Source: Flavobacteriia bacterium 40-80
Lineage (GTDB): Bacteria; Bacteroidota; Bacteroidia; Flavobacteriales_D; Crocinitomicaceae
Reading direction: 5' to 3'
Length of the DNA stretch: 64,000 nt
Assembly (NCBI GenBank): GCA_001899145.1
Contig: MKVF01000018.1
Coordinates: 248,001-312,000, forward strand
A program made the position numbers and the translations under genes. Each line of letters opens with the position of its first letter. Within the stretch, counting starts at the first letter, position 1. Shown here piece after piece: positions 16,498 through 25,525 of this stretch. The notes under the pieces were generated by a model, which was not told where the DNA came from, made no database searches, and worked only from the letters and a program-made list of their open reading frames with translations.

Positions 16498-18474
16498 ATG
16501 ATTCCTCCGCATATTATCGATGATATCCTTTCAACAGCGAGAATTGAAGAGGTAATAGGCCAGTTTGTAAACTTAAAGCGTGCAGGATCGAACCTGAAAG
16601 GACTTAGCCCGTTTACAGATGAAAAGACACCCTCTTTTGTAGTTTCTCCCGCAAAGCAGATTTTTAAATGTTTTTCCACAGGAAAAGGAGGAAATGTTGT
16701 CTCTTTCCTGATGGAAAAAGAACATTATTCTTATCCGGAAGCATTGAAATGGCTGGCGGATAAGTATAATATTGAAATTCCTGAAGACAAGCCGCCGACG
16801 CCGGAAGAGCTTGCTGCTATTTCGGAACGGGAAAGCCTTTATATTATTAATGAATTTGCTAAAAATCATTTTAAGCACAACCTTCACGAAACGGAAGAAG
16901 GGAGTTCAATCGGGCTGTCATATTTTTTAGAGCGGGGATTCCGGAAAGACATTATCGAAAAGTTTGATCTGGGATACTGCCTTAATTCCGGTGATGATCT
17001 TACTAAGCACGCTCTGGAAAAAGGGTACCGGTTGCCGTATCTGGAAACCGTAGGACTGACGAAATCCAAAGAAGACCGCCATTTTGATTTTTTCCGTGGC
17101 CGTGTGATGTTCCCGATTCATTCGGTGACAGGCCGTGTTCTGGGATTTGGAGGTAGAACATTGCTTGTCGATAAGAAAATTGCCAAGTATTTTAATTCCC
17201 CGGAAAGTATCATCTATAATAAAAGCGAGATACTTTACGGGTTATATTTTGCCAAAGGCGATATCGTAAAATATGACAATTGTTATCTGGTAGAAGGTTA
17301 TACAGATGTCATCAGCATGCACCAGGCAGGGATTCAGAACGTGGTTTCTTCTTCGGGGACATCCTTAACGGTTGACCAGATAAAACTGATTCGCCGTTAT
17401 ACGAATAATGTAACAATTTTATATGATGGTGATGCGGCAGGAATCAAAGCGTCATTCAGAGGGATTGACCTGATTCTGGAAGAGGGGCTGACCGTTCAGG
17501 TAGTGCTCTTTCCGGATGGTGACGATCCGGACTCTTACTCCAAGAAGGTAACTTCTGAAGCGCTGATTTCCTATATTAACGCTGCAAAGAAGGATTTTAT
17601 CTCCTTTAAAGCAGATATTCTTCTGGAAGAAAACCAGAACGATCCGATCAAACGTGTTCAGCTGATCCATGACATGGTACATTCCATTTCACTTATTCCG
17701 GATGCTGTAACCCGTACTATTTATACGAATGAGATCGCAGAGCGTTTCGGAGTAGAAAAGCAGGTGATCCACCAGGAAATCACTAAACAGCGGACGAAAC
17801 ACACGGCAAAAGGATCCGGGGCAGATGCGAATGAAACGTCGGTTTTAAATCAGTATATTGCCTCGGAGTCAAAAAAGCAGGCAGAAACAGATGGTGACGC
17901 TGGAACAGTAGCATCTAGCGCTTATACAGAAGAATTTGTCGAAAAAGACCTGATCCGTATTCTGATCCAGTATGGTGCCAACGCCGTTGAAGTGAACGCT
18001 CAGGAAGGAACGATAGAGGTATCTGTCGCCGAGTTGGTGCATCATGAGCTGCTACGGGATAAGCTGACATTTGTAAACCCTCTTTACACGGAGGTTTTTC
18101 AAATGATTGTAGAAGGATTAGAGAAGAAGGAGCTGTATAAATCGTCTTATTTTCTTAAAGTTCATAATCCACAGGTCGTAAGTTTGGTGACAGAATTTGA
18201 AACGAGTAATTATGATTTGTCTTATAACTGGCTGAACAGATACAATATTGACGTGAATACAGAACTGGATAAATTAAGAAATGCGGTAATGCAGTCGATT
18301 TACGTTTTCAAGCTTATTAAGATCAGCCGCTTAATTGATGGGATCCGTGAAGAGCTAGGTGTGGAAAATATTGCTGCAGAGCGAATTGAAGAGTTGTTGG
18401 TGGACCAGGTGATTTATGAAAAGATCAAAATTTCTCTGGCGGCGCAATTGGGAAGAACGATGAATAATGCGTAG
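16498..18474 (+). CDS. dnaG: DNA primase with degenerate zinc-binding site
   Basis: DnaG makes the RNA primers for replication. The N-terminal zinc-ribbon region is recognisable (LKGLSPFTDEKTPSF, then KQIFKCFSTGKGGN), but the usual Cys/His ligands are Ser37, Thr40, Cys58 and Thr61, so only one of four remains. The catalytic TOPRIM domain is intact, with EGYTDV, SSSGTSLT, DGDAAG and DGDDPD. The C-terminal part (after about residue 440) is the helicase-interaction region and is less conserved. The frame opens with GTG at 16492, but ATG at 16498 gives the family N-terminus MIPPHIIDDIL and is preferred (658 residues). It is the third gene of the operon starting at 15092. Confidence 0.95.
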   Translation: MIPPHIIDDILSTARIEEVIGQFVNLKRAGSNLKGLSPFTDEKTPSFVVSPAKQIFKCFSTGKGGNVVSFLMEKEHYSYPEALKWLADKYNIEIPEDKPPTPEELAAISERESLYIINEFAKNHFKHNLHETEEGSSIGLSYFLERGFRKDIIEKFDLGYCLNSGDDLTKHALEKGYRLPYLETVGLTKSKEDRHFDFFRGRVMFPIHSVTGRVLGFGGRTLLVDKKIAKYFNSPESIIYNKSEILYGLYFAKGDIVKYDNCYLVEGYTDVISMHQAGIQNVVSSSGTSLTVDQIKLIRRYTNNVTILYDGDAAGIKASFRGIDLILEEGLTVQVVLFPDGDDPDSYSKKVTSEALISYINAAKKDFISFKADILLEENQNDPIKRVQLIHDMVHSISLIPDAVTRTIYTNEIAERFGVEKQVIHQEITKQRTKHTAKGSGADANETSVLNQYIASESKKQAETDGDAGTVASSAYTEEFVEKDLIRILIQYGANAVEVNAQEGTIEVSVAELVHHELLRDKLTFVNPLYTEVFQMIVEGLEKKELYKSSYFLKVHNPQVVSLVTEFETSNYDLSYNWLNRYNIDVNTELDKLRNAVMQSIYVFKLIKISRLIDGIREELGVENIAAERIEELLVDQVIYEKIKISLAAQLGRTMNNA

Positions 18475-18517
18475 GTGAAGGAGCAGAGCGAAAAAAAAAG
18501 CGCTATTTTTTATATTT

Positions 18518-18550
18518 TTTGTGCATAATTTGCGATTTCATTTATTTTTG
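18518..18550 (+). promoter_or_regulatory. Bacteroidota-type promoter for the gene at 18569
   Basis: TTTG at 18518-18521 is followed after 21 nt by TATTTTTG at 18543-18550, fitting the -33/-7 consensus. It sits 18 nt before the start codon in a very AT-rich gap after dnaG. Confidence 0.55.
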
Positions 18551-18568
18551 CCCTCAAAATGATGTGAT

Positions 18569-18856
18569 ATGTCTGAAGATGCTTTTGAATTAGTGGAAAA
18601 AGAGAGTGTATCTGCCTTGGTTTTTCCTGTTGCTGAAATCCTGGCAAAGGCTGATGATATTAAGCTGAGAACAGCTGATATCAATCGTGCGATTTCATTG
18701 GGTAATCTGGAACATCAGAAAGTAAAAATTTACTTTGAGGATGACAAAGGCCGTAAGTATGTGAATACAACTATATGGGCAGTAACTGAAGACGCTGTTG
18801 TCTTAAAACAAAATACAGTAATACCTATTCGTAGAATTATTAAATTAGAAATATAA
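18569..18856 (+). CDS. Small conserved protein of unknown function
   Basis: The 95-residue soluble protein resembles a short conserved hypothetical family seen in Flavobacteriia. The C-terminal half (KIYFEDDKGRKYVNTTIWAV, then QNTVIPIRRIIKLEI) looks like a small beta-barrel, while the N-terminal half is helical. I recognise no catalytic motif. It has its own promoter-like element and lies 5 nt before the next small gene, suggesting co-transcription of the two. Confidence 0.7.
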   Translation: MSEDAFELVEKESVSALVFPVAEILAKADDIKLRTADINRAISLGNLEHQKVKIYFEDDKGRKYVNTTIWAVTEDAVVLKQNTVIPIRRIIKLEI

Positions 18857-18861
18857 AACGT

Positions 18862-19209
18862 ATGTCTAAAAAGCGTGCTATAGTCAGTTATGACAGGCTG
18901 ACGGTTGAACAGAGGAAAAAATTAGAGGAAGCATTTCCCGACGGATATGCGGATGCAATGACACAGATCAAGACTCCTACGGGCGAAACACTGGATGCAA
19001 TTCTTTGGGAAACGGAAGAAATTATCTATCTGGTTAAATTGCTGAAGCCACAAGTGAAGTCGGTGTCTGTGGAGGAGGATGAAGAAGACGATATCCTGGT
19101 TCCGCTGGATGTGAAAGTAGAAGACGAGGATGTTGACGACGACGATGAGGAGGATGACAGCTATGATGATGCGGCTGACGATGAGGAAGATGATGACGAT
19201 GAAGAATAA
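18862..19209 (+). CDS. Small protein with a very acidic C-terminal tail
   Basis: The 115-residue protein has a structured N-terminal part of about 65 residues (SKKRAIVSYDRLTVEQRKKL, then a segment on cleaving or using a peptide-like KTPTGETLDAILWETEEIIY) followed by a tail of about 45 residues made almost wholly of Asp and Glu. Such tails often mimic nucleic acid or bind basic proteins, but no function is established here. It is 5 nt after the preceding small gene and ends before a strong bidirectional terminator. Coding is supported by in-frame position, the conserved-looking start and the neighbouring gene. Confidence 0.7.
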   Translation: MSKKRAIVSYDRLTVEQRKKLEEAFPDGYADAMTQIKTPTGETLDAILWETEEIIYLVKLLKPQVKSVSVEEDEEDDILVPLDVKVEDEDVDDDDEEDDSYDDAADDEEDDDDEE

Positions 19210-19233
19210 TGACTGGACATACTAATCATAAAT

Positions 19234-19266
19234 AAAAAATGCGGTTTCTGAAAAACCGCATTTTTT
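19234..19266. terminator. Bidirectional hairpin terminator between convergent genes
   Basis: AAAAAATGCGGTTT (19234-19247) pairs perfectly over 14 bp with AAACCGCATTTTTT (19253-19266) around CTGAA. It has A/T runs on both sides, as expected for the convergent small-protein pair (+) and bacilliredoxin (-). Confidence 0.9.
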
Positions 19267-19287
19267 ATTGGGTAAGCTTTTTGGTCG

Positions 19288-19701
19288 TTAACAGTACTGA
19301 TTATATGCTTCTTTTAAATTCTCAGCGATCATTCCAGCAGAAGCTCCTTCAATATGGTGTCTCTCAATGAAATGCACTAATTCTCCATCTTTAAATAAAC
19401 CGATAGAAGGAGAAGAAGGAGGATAAGGTAAAAAATGTTTTCTTGCCTCAGCAACAGCATCGGAGTCGAAACCTGCAAAAACAGTTGTTAATTTTGAGGG
19501 TAATTTATCATTGTCCAAGGATTGCTTTACTCCCGGGCGCATATTTCCGGCAGCGCATCCGCACACTGAATTTACAACAACTAATACCGTGCCCTCCGTA
19601 TTTTTTATAACGTCATCAACTTGTTGCGGAGATGTCAAATCTGCAAAACCAACATCAACAAGCTCTTGTTTCATGGGTAATACTAATGATTCTGGATACA
19701 T
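19288..19701 (-). CDS. BrxA/BrxB family bacilliredoxin
   Basis: The 137-residue thioredoxin-fold protein carries the CGC active-site motif (VNSVCGCAAGNMRPG, Cys47 and Cys49) diagnostic of the YphP/YqiW bacilliredoxin family. In Firmicutes these reverse protein bacillithiolation, and some Bacteroidota use related thiol chemistry. The role here, disulfide or mixed-disulfide reduction in the cytosol, follows from the family. It is monocistronic, with its 3' end at a shared terminator. Confidence 0.92.
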   Translation of the reverse strand: MYPESLVLPMKQELVDVGFADLTSPQQVDDVIKNTEGTVLVVVNSVCGCAAGNMRPGVKQSLDNDKLPSKLTTVFAGFDSDAVAEARKHFLPYPPSSPSIGLFKDGELVHFIERHHIEGASAGMIAENLKEAYNQYC

Positions 19702-19848
19702 ATCAAAAATTTTTCTATAAAGTTAATTATAATTTCAGGACTTTCGAAAATTAACCGAATGATAACGGCGTTCCGGTTTAAATTCCCATCGGTGTAGTCC
19801 CGTTATACTATCATTTAATTATATTTACAAATCAAAATTGAAAGTGGT

Positions 19849-20625
19849 ATGACTTACGAAAACATTTTAGTGGAAAATAAGGGATTAACAGCATGGATTA
19901 CCATCAACCGCCCTTCACAATTAAATGCTTTAAATAAAAATACAATAGCGGAATTGCGCCAGGCGCTGGAATCGGCGAATAATGATGCCGGAATTGGTGT
20001 TGTTATTCTGACAGGTTCAGGAGAAAAATCATTTGTTGCAGGAGCTGATATTAAAGAATTTGCTGATTTTTCAGTGGAAGAAGGTAGGTCACTGGCAAAA
20101 AAAGGGCAGGAGCTGCTGTTTGATTATATTGAAAATATGTCTAAGCCGGTGATCGCTGCTGTTAACGGTTTCGCGCTGGGCGGTGGCCTGGAGCTGGCAA
20201 TGGCTTGCCATATCCGTATTGCCTCCGATAATGCAAAAGTCGGATTGCCGGAAGTTTCTCTCGGAGTTATTCCCGGGTATGGAGGGACACAACGTTTAAC
20301 ACAATTGGTTGGAAAAGGTAAGGCAAGTGAAATGGTATTCACTGCAGGAATGATTACAGCGGAAGAAGCATTGAAATGGGGACTGGTAAATAATGTTTGC
20401 CCTTTAGCTGAATTGTACGAAAAGGCGGAAAAATTAGCTTCTAAAATTCTGGCAAATTCAGGAACGGCAATTTCCAGTGCGATCCGTGCGATTAACGCAC
20501 AGGCAGATAAAACGAAAAACGGCTTTCAGGCAGAAATTGAAGAATTTGGAAACTGCTTTGGAACAGCAGATTTTAAAGAAGGTACAACTGCTTTTATTGA
20601 GAAAAGAAAACCAAATTTCAGATAA
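19849..20625 (+). CDS. Enoyl-CoA hydratase/isomerase family protein
   Basis: The 258-residue crotonase-fold protein contains the oxyanion-hole segments SFVAGADIKEF and NGFALGGGLELA and both catalytic glutamates of hydratases (Glu115 in GGGLELA and Glu135 in LPEVSLG), so hydration of 2-enoyl-CoA is plausible. The length is normal for stand-alone short-chain enoyl-CoA hydratases of fatty acid or amino acid breakdown. The stop codon directly abuts the next gene's TTG start, giving an unexpected pairing with a flippase. Confidence 0.9.
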   Translation: MTYENILVENKGLTAWITINRPSQLNALNKNTIAELRQALESANNDAGIGVVILTGSGEKSFVAGADIKEFADFSVEEGRSLAKKGQELLFDYIENMSKPVIAAVNGFALGGGLELAMACHIRIASDNAKVGLPEVSLGVIPGYGGTQRLTQLVGKGKASEMVFTAGMITAEEALKWGLVNNVCPLAELYEKAEKLASKILANSGTAISSAIRAINAQADKTKNGFQAEIEEFGNCFGTADFKEGTTAFIEKRKPNFR

Positions 20626-22083
20626 TTGAACCCGATCAGAAAATTATTTGGTCAGACGGCTGCTTACGGCCTTCCGAGTATTCTCGGGAGGCTTTTGAAT
20701 TATTTATTGGTTCCCTTGCATACGTACTTCATGAAACCCGAAATCTACGGTGTTGTTTCAGAGCTGTATTCCTGGGTGGCTTTTTTAATCGTCTTTCTGA
20801 CGTTTGGGCAGGAAACAGCTTTTTTCCGTTTTTCCAACCTGAAGGAAACAGCAAAGGAGAACGTTTTTAAATCAAGCTTTGCTACAGTTATCGGGATTAA
20901 CCTGTTTTTCCTGATGATCGTTTTGCTTGCTTTAAAACCCATTTCCGCGGCGATGCTATATCAGGATCACCCGGAATATATTTTGCTGGTAGCATTCATT
21001 ATCGCAATTGATGCAACCTCAGCATTGCCTTTAGCCAAGCTGCGTTCCGAGGAGAAAACAAAGAAATTCGTGACGATCCAAATGGTCTCCATCCTGATTA
21101 ATATAGTGATGAATGTCATTTTACTGACATTTTTCTTTGATGATGAACATCCGGAGGTTGGCGTGCTTTATATCCTGCTGGCGAATCTTTTTGCATCCCT
21201 GACAAAGCCACTGATGATGCTGAATGATTTCATAAAAATTGACCTGAATCTGGATTTTTCGCTGATCAGGGAAATGCTGAAATATTCCTTCCCGCTGGTA
21301 ATTGCCGGCTTTGCCGGAATTGTCAATGAAACGATGGACAGGATCTTGTTAAAATTTGTATCCATCAATGCGGGAATGACGACAGAAGCAGCACTCTTTC
21401 AGGTAGGAGTCTATAGTGCGTGTTATAAGCTGGCGATGTTGATCTCCATATTTTTACAGGCGTACCGTTACGCTTCCGAGCCGTTTTTTTTCAAATTGAA
21501 ACAAAGTACGGATGAGAAAAAAGTGTATGGTAAAGTAATGAACTACTTTGTAGCGATCGTAATACTATTCTTCCTGCTTGTCAGCCTGAATCTTCCGGTG
21601 CTTAAATATTTCATTTCCAATCATACCTATTGGGAAGGACTGAAAGTAGTTCCGATATTGCTGATAGCAAATATATTTTTAGGAATTTATTATAATCAGA
21701 GCATCTGGTATAAGCTTTCCGGACAGACAAAATTCGGGGCGATGATAGCAATTATCGGTGCTGTAGCAACCATCGTTCTGAATATCGTATTTATTCCGAA
21801 GTACGGCTATATCGCCTGTGCATGGACAACTATGGTTGTTTATCTCGTACAAATGATCATTTCTTATTTTCTCGGGCAGAAGTATTATCCGATTAAATAT
21901 AATCTGACGAAATTTTTTACCTACCTGGCATTGGGAGTACTGTTGTTTTTTGCAGCAGGAATCTGGGAAGGAAAAATGTCTGTCTGGGCAGAATTAATAT
22001 TGAATAACCTGTTGATAGCCGCTTTTGTCGGTTTTATCTTACGGGTAGAAAAACCATTGAAAAACTTAAAAAAAGCAATATGA
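20626..22083 (+). CDS. Polysaccharide-type flippase / lipid-linked glycan exporter
   Basis: The 485-residue protein has about 14 hydrophobic helices and the N-terminus NPIRKLFGQTAAYGLPSILG, common for Bacteroidota oligosaccharide flippase family proteins (MATE/MVF-like fold). It starts with TTG immediately after the hydratase stop; the start is fixed because this N-terminus is the family's usual one. The substrate is unknown. It overlaps the DUF2911 gene by 4 nt. It is one of three such proteins in the window and is not embedded in a glycan cluster, so a housekeeping or cell-wall role is possible. Confidence 0.82.
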   Translation: MNPIRKLFGQTAAYGLPSILGRLLNYLLVPLHTYFMKPEIYGVVSELYSWVAFLIVFLTFGQETAFFRFSNLKETAKENVFKSSFATVIGINLFFLMIVLLALKPISAAMLYQDHPEYILLVAFIIAIDATSALPLAKLRSEEKTKKFVTIQMVSILINIVMNVILLTFFFDDEHPEVGVLYILLANLFASLTKPLMMLNDFIKIDLNLDFSLIREMLKYSFPLVIAGFAGIVNETMDRILLKFVSINAGMTTEAALFQVGVYSACYKLAMLISIFLQAYRYASEPFFFKLKQSTDEKKVYGKVMNYFVAIVILFFLLVSLNLPVLKYFISNHTYWEGLKVVPILLIANIFLGIYYNQSIWYKLSGQTKFGAMIAIIGAVATIVLNIVFIPKYGYIACAWTTMVVYLVQMIISYFLGQKYYPIKYNLTKFFTYLALGVLLFFAAGIWEGKMSVWAELILNNLLIAAFVGFILRVEKPLKNLKKAI

Positions 22084-22922
22084 AAAAAATGAAATCTTTA
22101 ATTGCAGTAGCGTTGTTCTCATCTGCATTTACATTTGCTCAGGGGTCTGCATTGAAATTTCCTGCGGCAAGCCCGTTACAAACACTGAAACAGGAAGTGG
22201 GAATTTCATCTGTTACATTCGAGTATTCACGTCCGAGTGCAAACGGCCGTGTTATTTTTGGAAATGTGGTGCCTTACGGGCAGTTCTGGAGGGCAGGAGC
22301 AAACGCACCTACTAAGATAATATTCGAGTCCGAAGCAGTTATTAACGGTGCAAAGATTCCGGCAGGAGCCTATTCCTTGTTCACTTATCCAAAGGCAGAT
22401 GAATGGACGATTGTCATTAATAAAAATCTGAATATCCGAAGTGAGGCAGAACATGATAAATCACAGGACGTTGCAAATTTTAAAGTAAAGACTGCGAAAA
22501 CAGCCGGTTTTGTGGAAGTTTTTACAATTGATTTTACGAAAGTTTCCCCGACAAAAACTACAGTTGAATTGAAATGGGAGAATACTGTTATCTCTTTTGA
22601 TATCGCATTTGATTATGATAATCAGCTGACAGCTAATATCGAAAAAGCGCTGGCAAGTGATTCCCGTCCGTTCTACCAGGCGGCACGTTATTATTATGAC
22701 AATAAGAAAGACCTGAAAAAAGCGCTGGAGTGGGCAACGGTCGCGTACAGCTCCTCTCCGAACGCATATTGGGTTGGGACTTTGAAAGCTAAAATTCAGC
22801 TGGATCTGAACGATAAAAAAGGAGCGTTGGAAACACTGGAAGCAGTTAAGAAAAACGGTAATCTGGATCCTCAGACAGCAGCAGGAATTGAAGAACTGAT
22901 CCAAAAAGCGAAAGTAAAATAA
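22080..22922 (+). CDS. Secreted DUF2911 domain protein
   Basis: The 280-residue protein has a signal peptide (KKMKSLIAVALFSSAFTFAQG) followed by the DUF2911 domain, recognisable from EYSRPSANGRVIFG, PYGQFWRAGANAPTKI and IPAGAYSLFTYP. The last 85 residues form TPR-like helices (DNKKDLKKALEWATVAYSSS and following). It should be periplasmic or outside the cell; the biochemical function of DUF2911 is unknown. It is the last gene of the hydratase/flippase operon and is followed by a terminator. Confidence 0.88.
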   Translation: MKKMKSLIAVALFSSAFTFAQGSALKFPAASPLQTLKQEVGISSVTFEYSRPSANGRVIFGNVVPYGQFWRAGANAPTKIIFESEAVINGAKIPAGAYSLFTYPKADEWTIVINKNLNIRSEAEHDKSQDVANFKVKTAKTAGFVEVFTIDFTKVSPTKTTVELKWENTVISFDIAFDYDNQLTANIEKALASDSRPFYQAARYYYDNKKDLKKALEWATVAYSSSPNAYWVGTLKAKIQLDLNDKKGALETLEAVKKNGNLDPQTAAGIEELIQKAKVK

Positions 22923-22943
22923 AAGAAAGAATTGACAAGCAGG

Positions 22944-22978
22944 AAAAGTTGATCTGAATTCAGGTCAACTTTTTTGTT
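22944..22978 (+). terminator. Rho-independent terminator
   Basis: AAAAGTTGATCTG (22944-22956) pairs with CAGGTCAACTTTT (22961-22973), one G-T wobble, around AATT, followed by TT and more T residues. It lies 21 nt after the DUF2911 stop. Confidence 0.85.
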
Positions 22979-23065
22979 TTGTATTTATTGCCGGAAATCG
23001 TCAGAACTATTGGATATTGTCAATAAAATCTAAAATACCGCTGATTAAATCCCGTTTTTTTGAGT

Positions 23066-23073
23066 TAACTTTG
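23066..23073 (+). promoter_or_regulatory. Promoter -7 box upstream of lepA
   Basis: TAACTTTG matches TAnnTTTG and lies 20 nt before the lepA ATG. No convincing -33 element is visible at the expected distance. Confidence 0.4.
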
Positions 23074-23093
23074 TCAGTTGAACTTATAATTAT

Positions 23094-24890
23094 ATGAAGA
23101 ACATTCGCAATTTTTGTATTATTGCTCATATTGACCACGGTAAAAGTACCCTAGCGGACAGATTACTGCAAAAAACAGGAACTATTTCGGATCGGGAAAT
23201 GCAGAATCAAGCACTGGATGATATGGATCTGGAACGTGAAAGGGGAATTACCATCAAGAGTCATGCGATTCAAATGAATTACAAATACAAAGGGGAAGAT
23301 TATGTATTGAACCTGATCGACACTCCGGGACACGTGGATTTTTCATATGAAGTTTCCCGTTCCATTGCCGCTTGTGAAGGAGCCTTGTTAATTGTGGATG
23401 CCACTCAGGGAATAGAAGCCCAAACCATTTCTAATTTATATCTTGCACTGGAACATGATCTGGAAATCATTCCGGTTTTAAATAAAATGGATCTTCCGAG
23501 CGCAATGCCGGAAGAAGTGACTGACCAAATCGTGGATTTGATCGGTTGTGATCCTTCCGATATTATTCCTGCTTCAGGTAAGACCGGTTTGGGAGTAGAT
23601 GAAATTCTTTCTGCTGTGATAGAACGTATCAATCCGCCGAAAGGAGATCCGAAAGCACCACTTCAGGCAATGATTTTTGACTCTGTATTTAACTCTTTCA
23701 GAGGGATTATCGCTTACTTTCGTGTAAAAAATGGGGTAATCCGAAAAGGAGATAAAGTGAAATTCTTTAACACAGGCCGGGAATATTTTGCAGATGAAAT
23801 TGGTATTCTAAAAATGGATCTGGTTCCGAAAAATGAGGTTGGGGCAGGAGATGTAGGATATATCATTTCCGGAATTAAGCAGGCAAATGAAGTAAAAGTA
23901 GGAGATACGATCACTACAAAAGAAAATCCGTGTACAGAAGCGATAAAAGGTTTTGAAGATGTAAAACCGATGGTATTTGCCGGAATCTATCCGGTAGAAA
24001 CAGATGATTACGAGGAGTTGCGTTATTCAATGGAGAAATTGCAATTAAATGACTCCTCCCTGGTTTTTGAGCCGGAATCATCGGCAGCGTTAGGATTTGG
24101 TTTCCGTTGTGGTTTCTTGGGAATGCTGCACATGGAAATTATTCAGGAACGTTTGGAGCGGGAATTTAATATGACGGTAATTACGACGGTTCCGAACGTA
24201 TCCTATTACTGTTATATGCGAAAAGATCCTGAATTGGGTGTTGTTATCAATAATCCATCTGAATTACCGGATCCATCTACGATTGATCATATTCAGGAGC
24301 CATTTATCAAAGCACAGGTGATTACCAAATCAGAATATGTAGGACCGGTGATGAATCTGTGTATCGAAAAACGAGGGGAGCTTGTTAATCAGGTATATCT
24401 GACACAGGATCGTGTGGAGCTGACATTTGAAATGCCACTGGCAGAAATCGTTTTTGACTTTTACGACCGTTTGAAATCCATTTCAAGAGGTTATGCGTCT
24501 TTTGACTATCATCCTATTGGGTACAAAAACTCAGATCTGGTAAAAATGGATTTGATGTTGAATGGAGAGACTTTAGATGCACTTTCTGCTTTGGTTCACA
24601 GAAGCAATGCCTTTGATTTAGGGAAAAAAATCTGTATCAAGCTGAAGGAGCTTATTCCGAGACAGCAATTTGAAATTCCGATTCAGGCAGCAATCGGTGC
24701 AAAAATTATTGCACGTGAAACAATAAAAGCTTTACGTAAAGACGTAACCGCAAAATGTTATGGTGGTGATATTTCCCGTAAGCGTAAATTACTGGAAAAA
24801 CAAAAAGAAGGTAAAAAACGTATGCGCCAGGTAGGGAAAGTAGAAGTTCCGCAAGAGGCATTTATGGCAGTATTAAAGTTGAACGATTAA
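23094..24890 (+). CDS. lepA: Elongation factor 4 (LepA), ribosome back-translocase GTPase
   Basis: The 598-residue protein is full length for LepA. The GTPase domain has [14 protein letters not shown] (G1), RGITIKS (G2), [12 protein letters not shown] (G3) and NKMDLPSA (G4). Later segments include [17 protein letters not shown] and the family-specific C-terminal domain with [21 protein letters not shown]4 acts on stalled or mistranslocated ribosomes. It is monocistronic, with its own -7 box and terminator. Confidence 0.98.
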   Translation: MKNIRNFCIIAHIDHGKSTLADRLLQKTGTISDREMQNQALDDMDLERERGITIKSHAIQMNYKYKGEDYVLNLIDTPGHVDFSYEVSRSIAACEGALLIVDATQGIEAQTISNLYLALEHDLEIIPVLNKMDLPSAMPEEVTDQIVDLIGCDPSDIIPASGKTGLGVDEILSAVIERINPPKGDPKAPLQAMIFDSVFNSFRGIIAYFRVKNGVIRKGDKVKFFNTGREYFADEIGILKMDLVPKNEVGAGDVGYIISGIKQANEVKVGDTITTKENPCTEAIKGFEDVKPMVFAGIYPVETDDYEELRYSMEKLQLNDSSLVFEPESSAALGFGFRCGFLGMLHMEIIQERLEREFNMTVITTVPNVSYYCYMRKDPELGVVINNPSELPDPSTIDHIQEPFIKAQVITKSEYVGPVMNLCIEKRGELVNQVYLTQDRVELTFEMPLAEIVFDFYDRLKSISRGYASFDYHPIGYKNSDLVKMDLMLNGETLDALSALVHRSNAFDLGKKICIKLKELIPRQQFEIPIQAAIGAKIIARETIKALRKDVTAKCYGGDISRKRKLLEKQKEGKKRMRQVGKVEVPQEAFMAVLKLND

Positions 24891-24915
24891 TAATAAATAG
24901 TATATTTTATTTCAG

Positions 24916-24943
24916 ATTCCCTTCAAACGAAGGGAATTTTTTG
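24916..24943 (+). terminator. Rho-independent terminator of lepA
   Basis: ATTCCCTTC (24916-24924) and GAAGGGAAT (24929-24937) form a 9-bp stem with an AAAC loop followed by a T-run. Confidence 0.88.
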
Positions 24944-25177
24944 TTTCTAATCTTGTTGCTTTAATTATTAATGTGTTGAAATTCAAAATTTTATTAAATT
25001 AGAATTACAACTTTTGCATTTAGTCTTGTTCTGAAATCTGATAAAATATAATTTTTATCAGGATGATTTATCATTCATAATGATGTATATTACTAATAAT
25101 GAATGAAAGAACAGTTATTAATTATTTTTTATATATTTGAATGAATTATCATTTATTAATTTGTTTAATTCATAAAT
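24944..25177 (+). promoter_or_regulatory. AT-rich hipBA control region with inverted repeats and promoter
   Basis: This gene-free stretch precedes hipB. TATATTTG at 25132-25139 is a full match to the -7 consensus. It is immediately followed by an inverted repeat, ATGAATTA (25141-25148) and TAATTCAT (25166-25173), spaced by 17 nt, so a dimeric repressor bound there would cover the start of transcription. A second imperfect inverted repeat lies upstream, TCATTCATAAT at about 25070-25080 and AATAATGAATGA at about 25094-25105. HipB-type antitoxins bind such operators, so autoregulation is the natural inference. Confidence 0.6.
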
Positions 25178-25525
25178 ATGAGTGAAATTTCATACATAAA
25201 TACTTATAGTGATAAAAATATCATGAAAGACATCGGAACATTTGTCCGACAAAAACGGATCGCTAAAAATCTGACACAACAGGAGCTGGCGGATCAGGCT
25301 GCAATGAGCCGCTCTACATTAAGCCTGATGGAACGCGGGGAGAATATCGTCTTGCTGAACCTAATTAAAGTACTGCGTATCCTGGATGTATTGTATGTAT
25401 TTGAGAAGTTTCATCTGGAGCCTCAAATCAGCCCGATATTATTGGCTAAAGAAGAAGCGAAACGGCGGAAGAGAGTACGTACAGGTAAAAATGCAGGTCC
25501 GTCAAATTATGATTTAGGATGGTAA
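25178..25525 (+). CDS. hipB: HipB-like antitoxin, XRE-family DNA-binding protein
   Basis: The 115-residue protein has a clear XRE helix-turn-helix (IGTFVRQKRIAKNLTQQELA, then AMSRSTLSLMERGE; about residues 19-65) and a basic C-terminal tail (AKRRKRVRTGKN). It overlaps the HipA-like gene by 7 nt, the usual antitoxin-first arrangement. HipB proteins neutralise HipA and repress their own operon. The inverted repeat just upstream fits that role. ATG at 25178 is preferred; MKDIG at residue 16 is a possible shorter start. Confidence 0.88.
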   Translation: MSEISYINTYSDKNIMKDIGTFVRQKRIAKNLTQQELADQAAMSRSTLSLMERGENIVLLNLIKVLRILDVLYVFEKFHLEPQISPILLAKEEAKRRKRVRTGKNAGPSNYDLGW

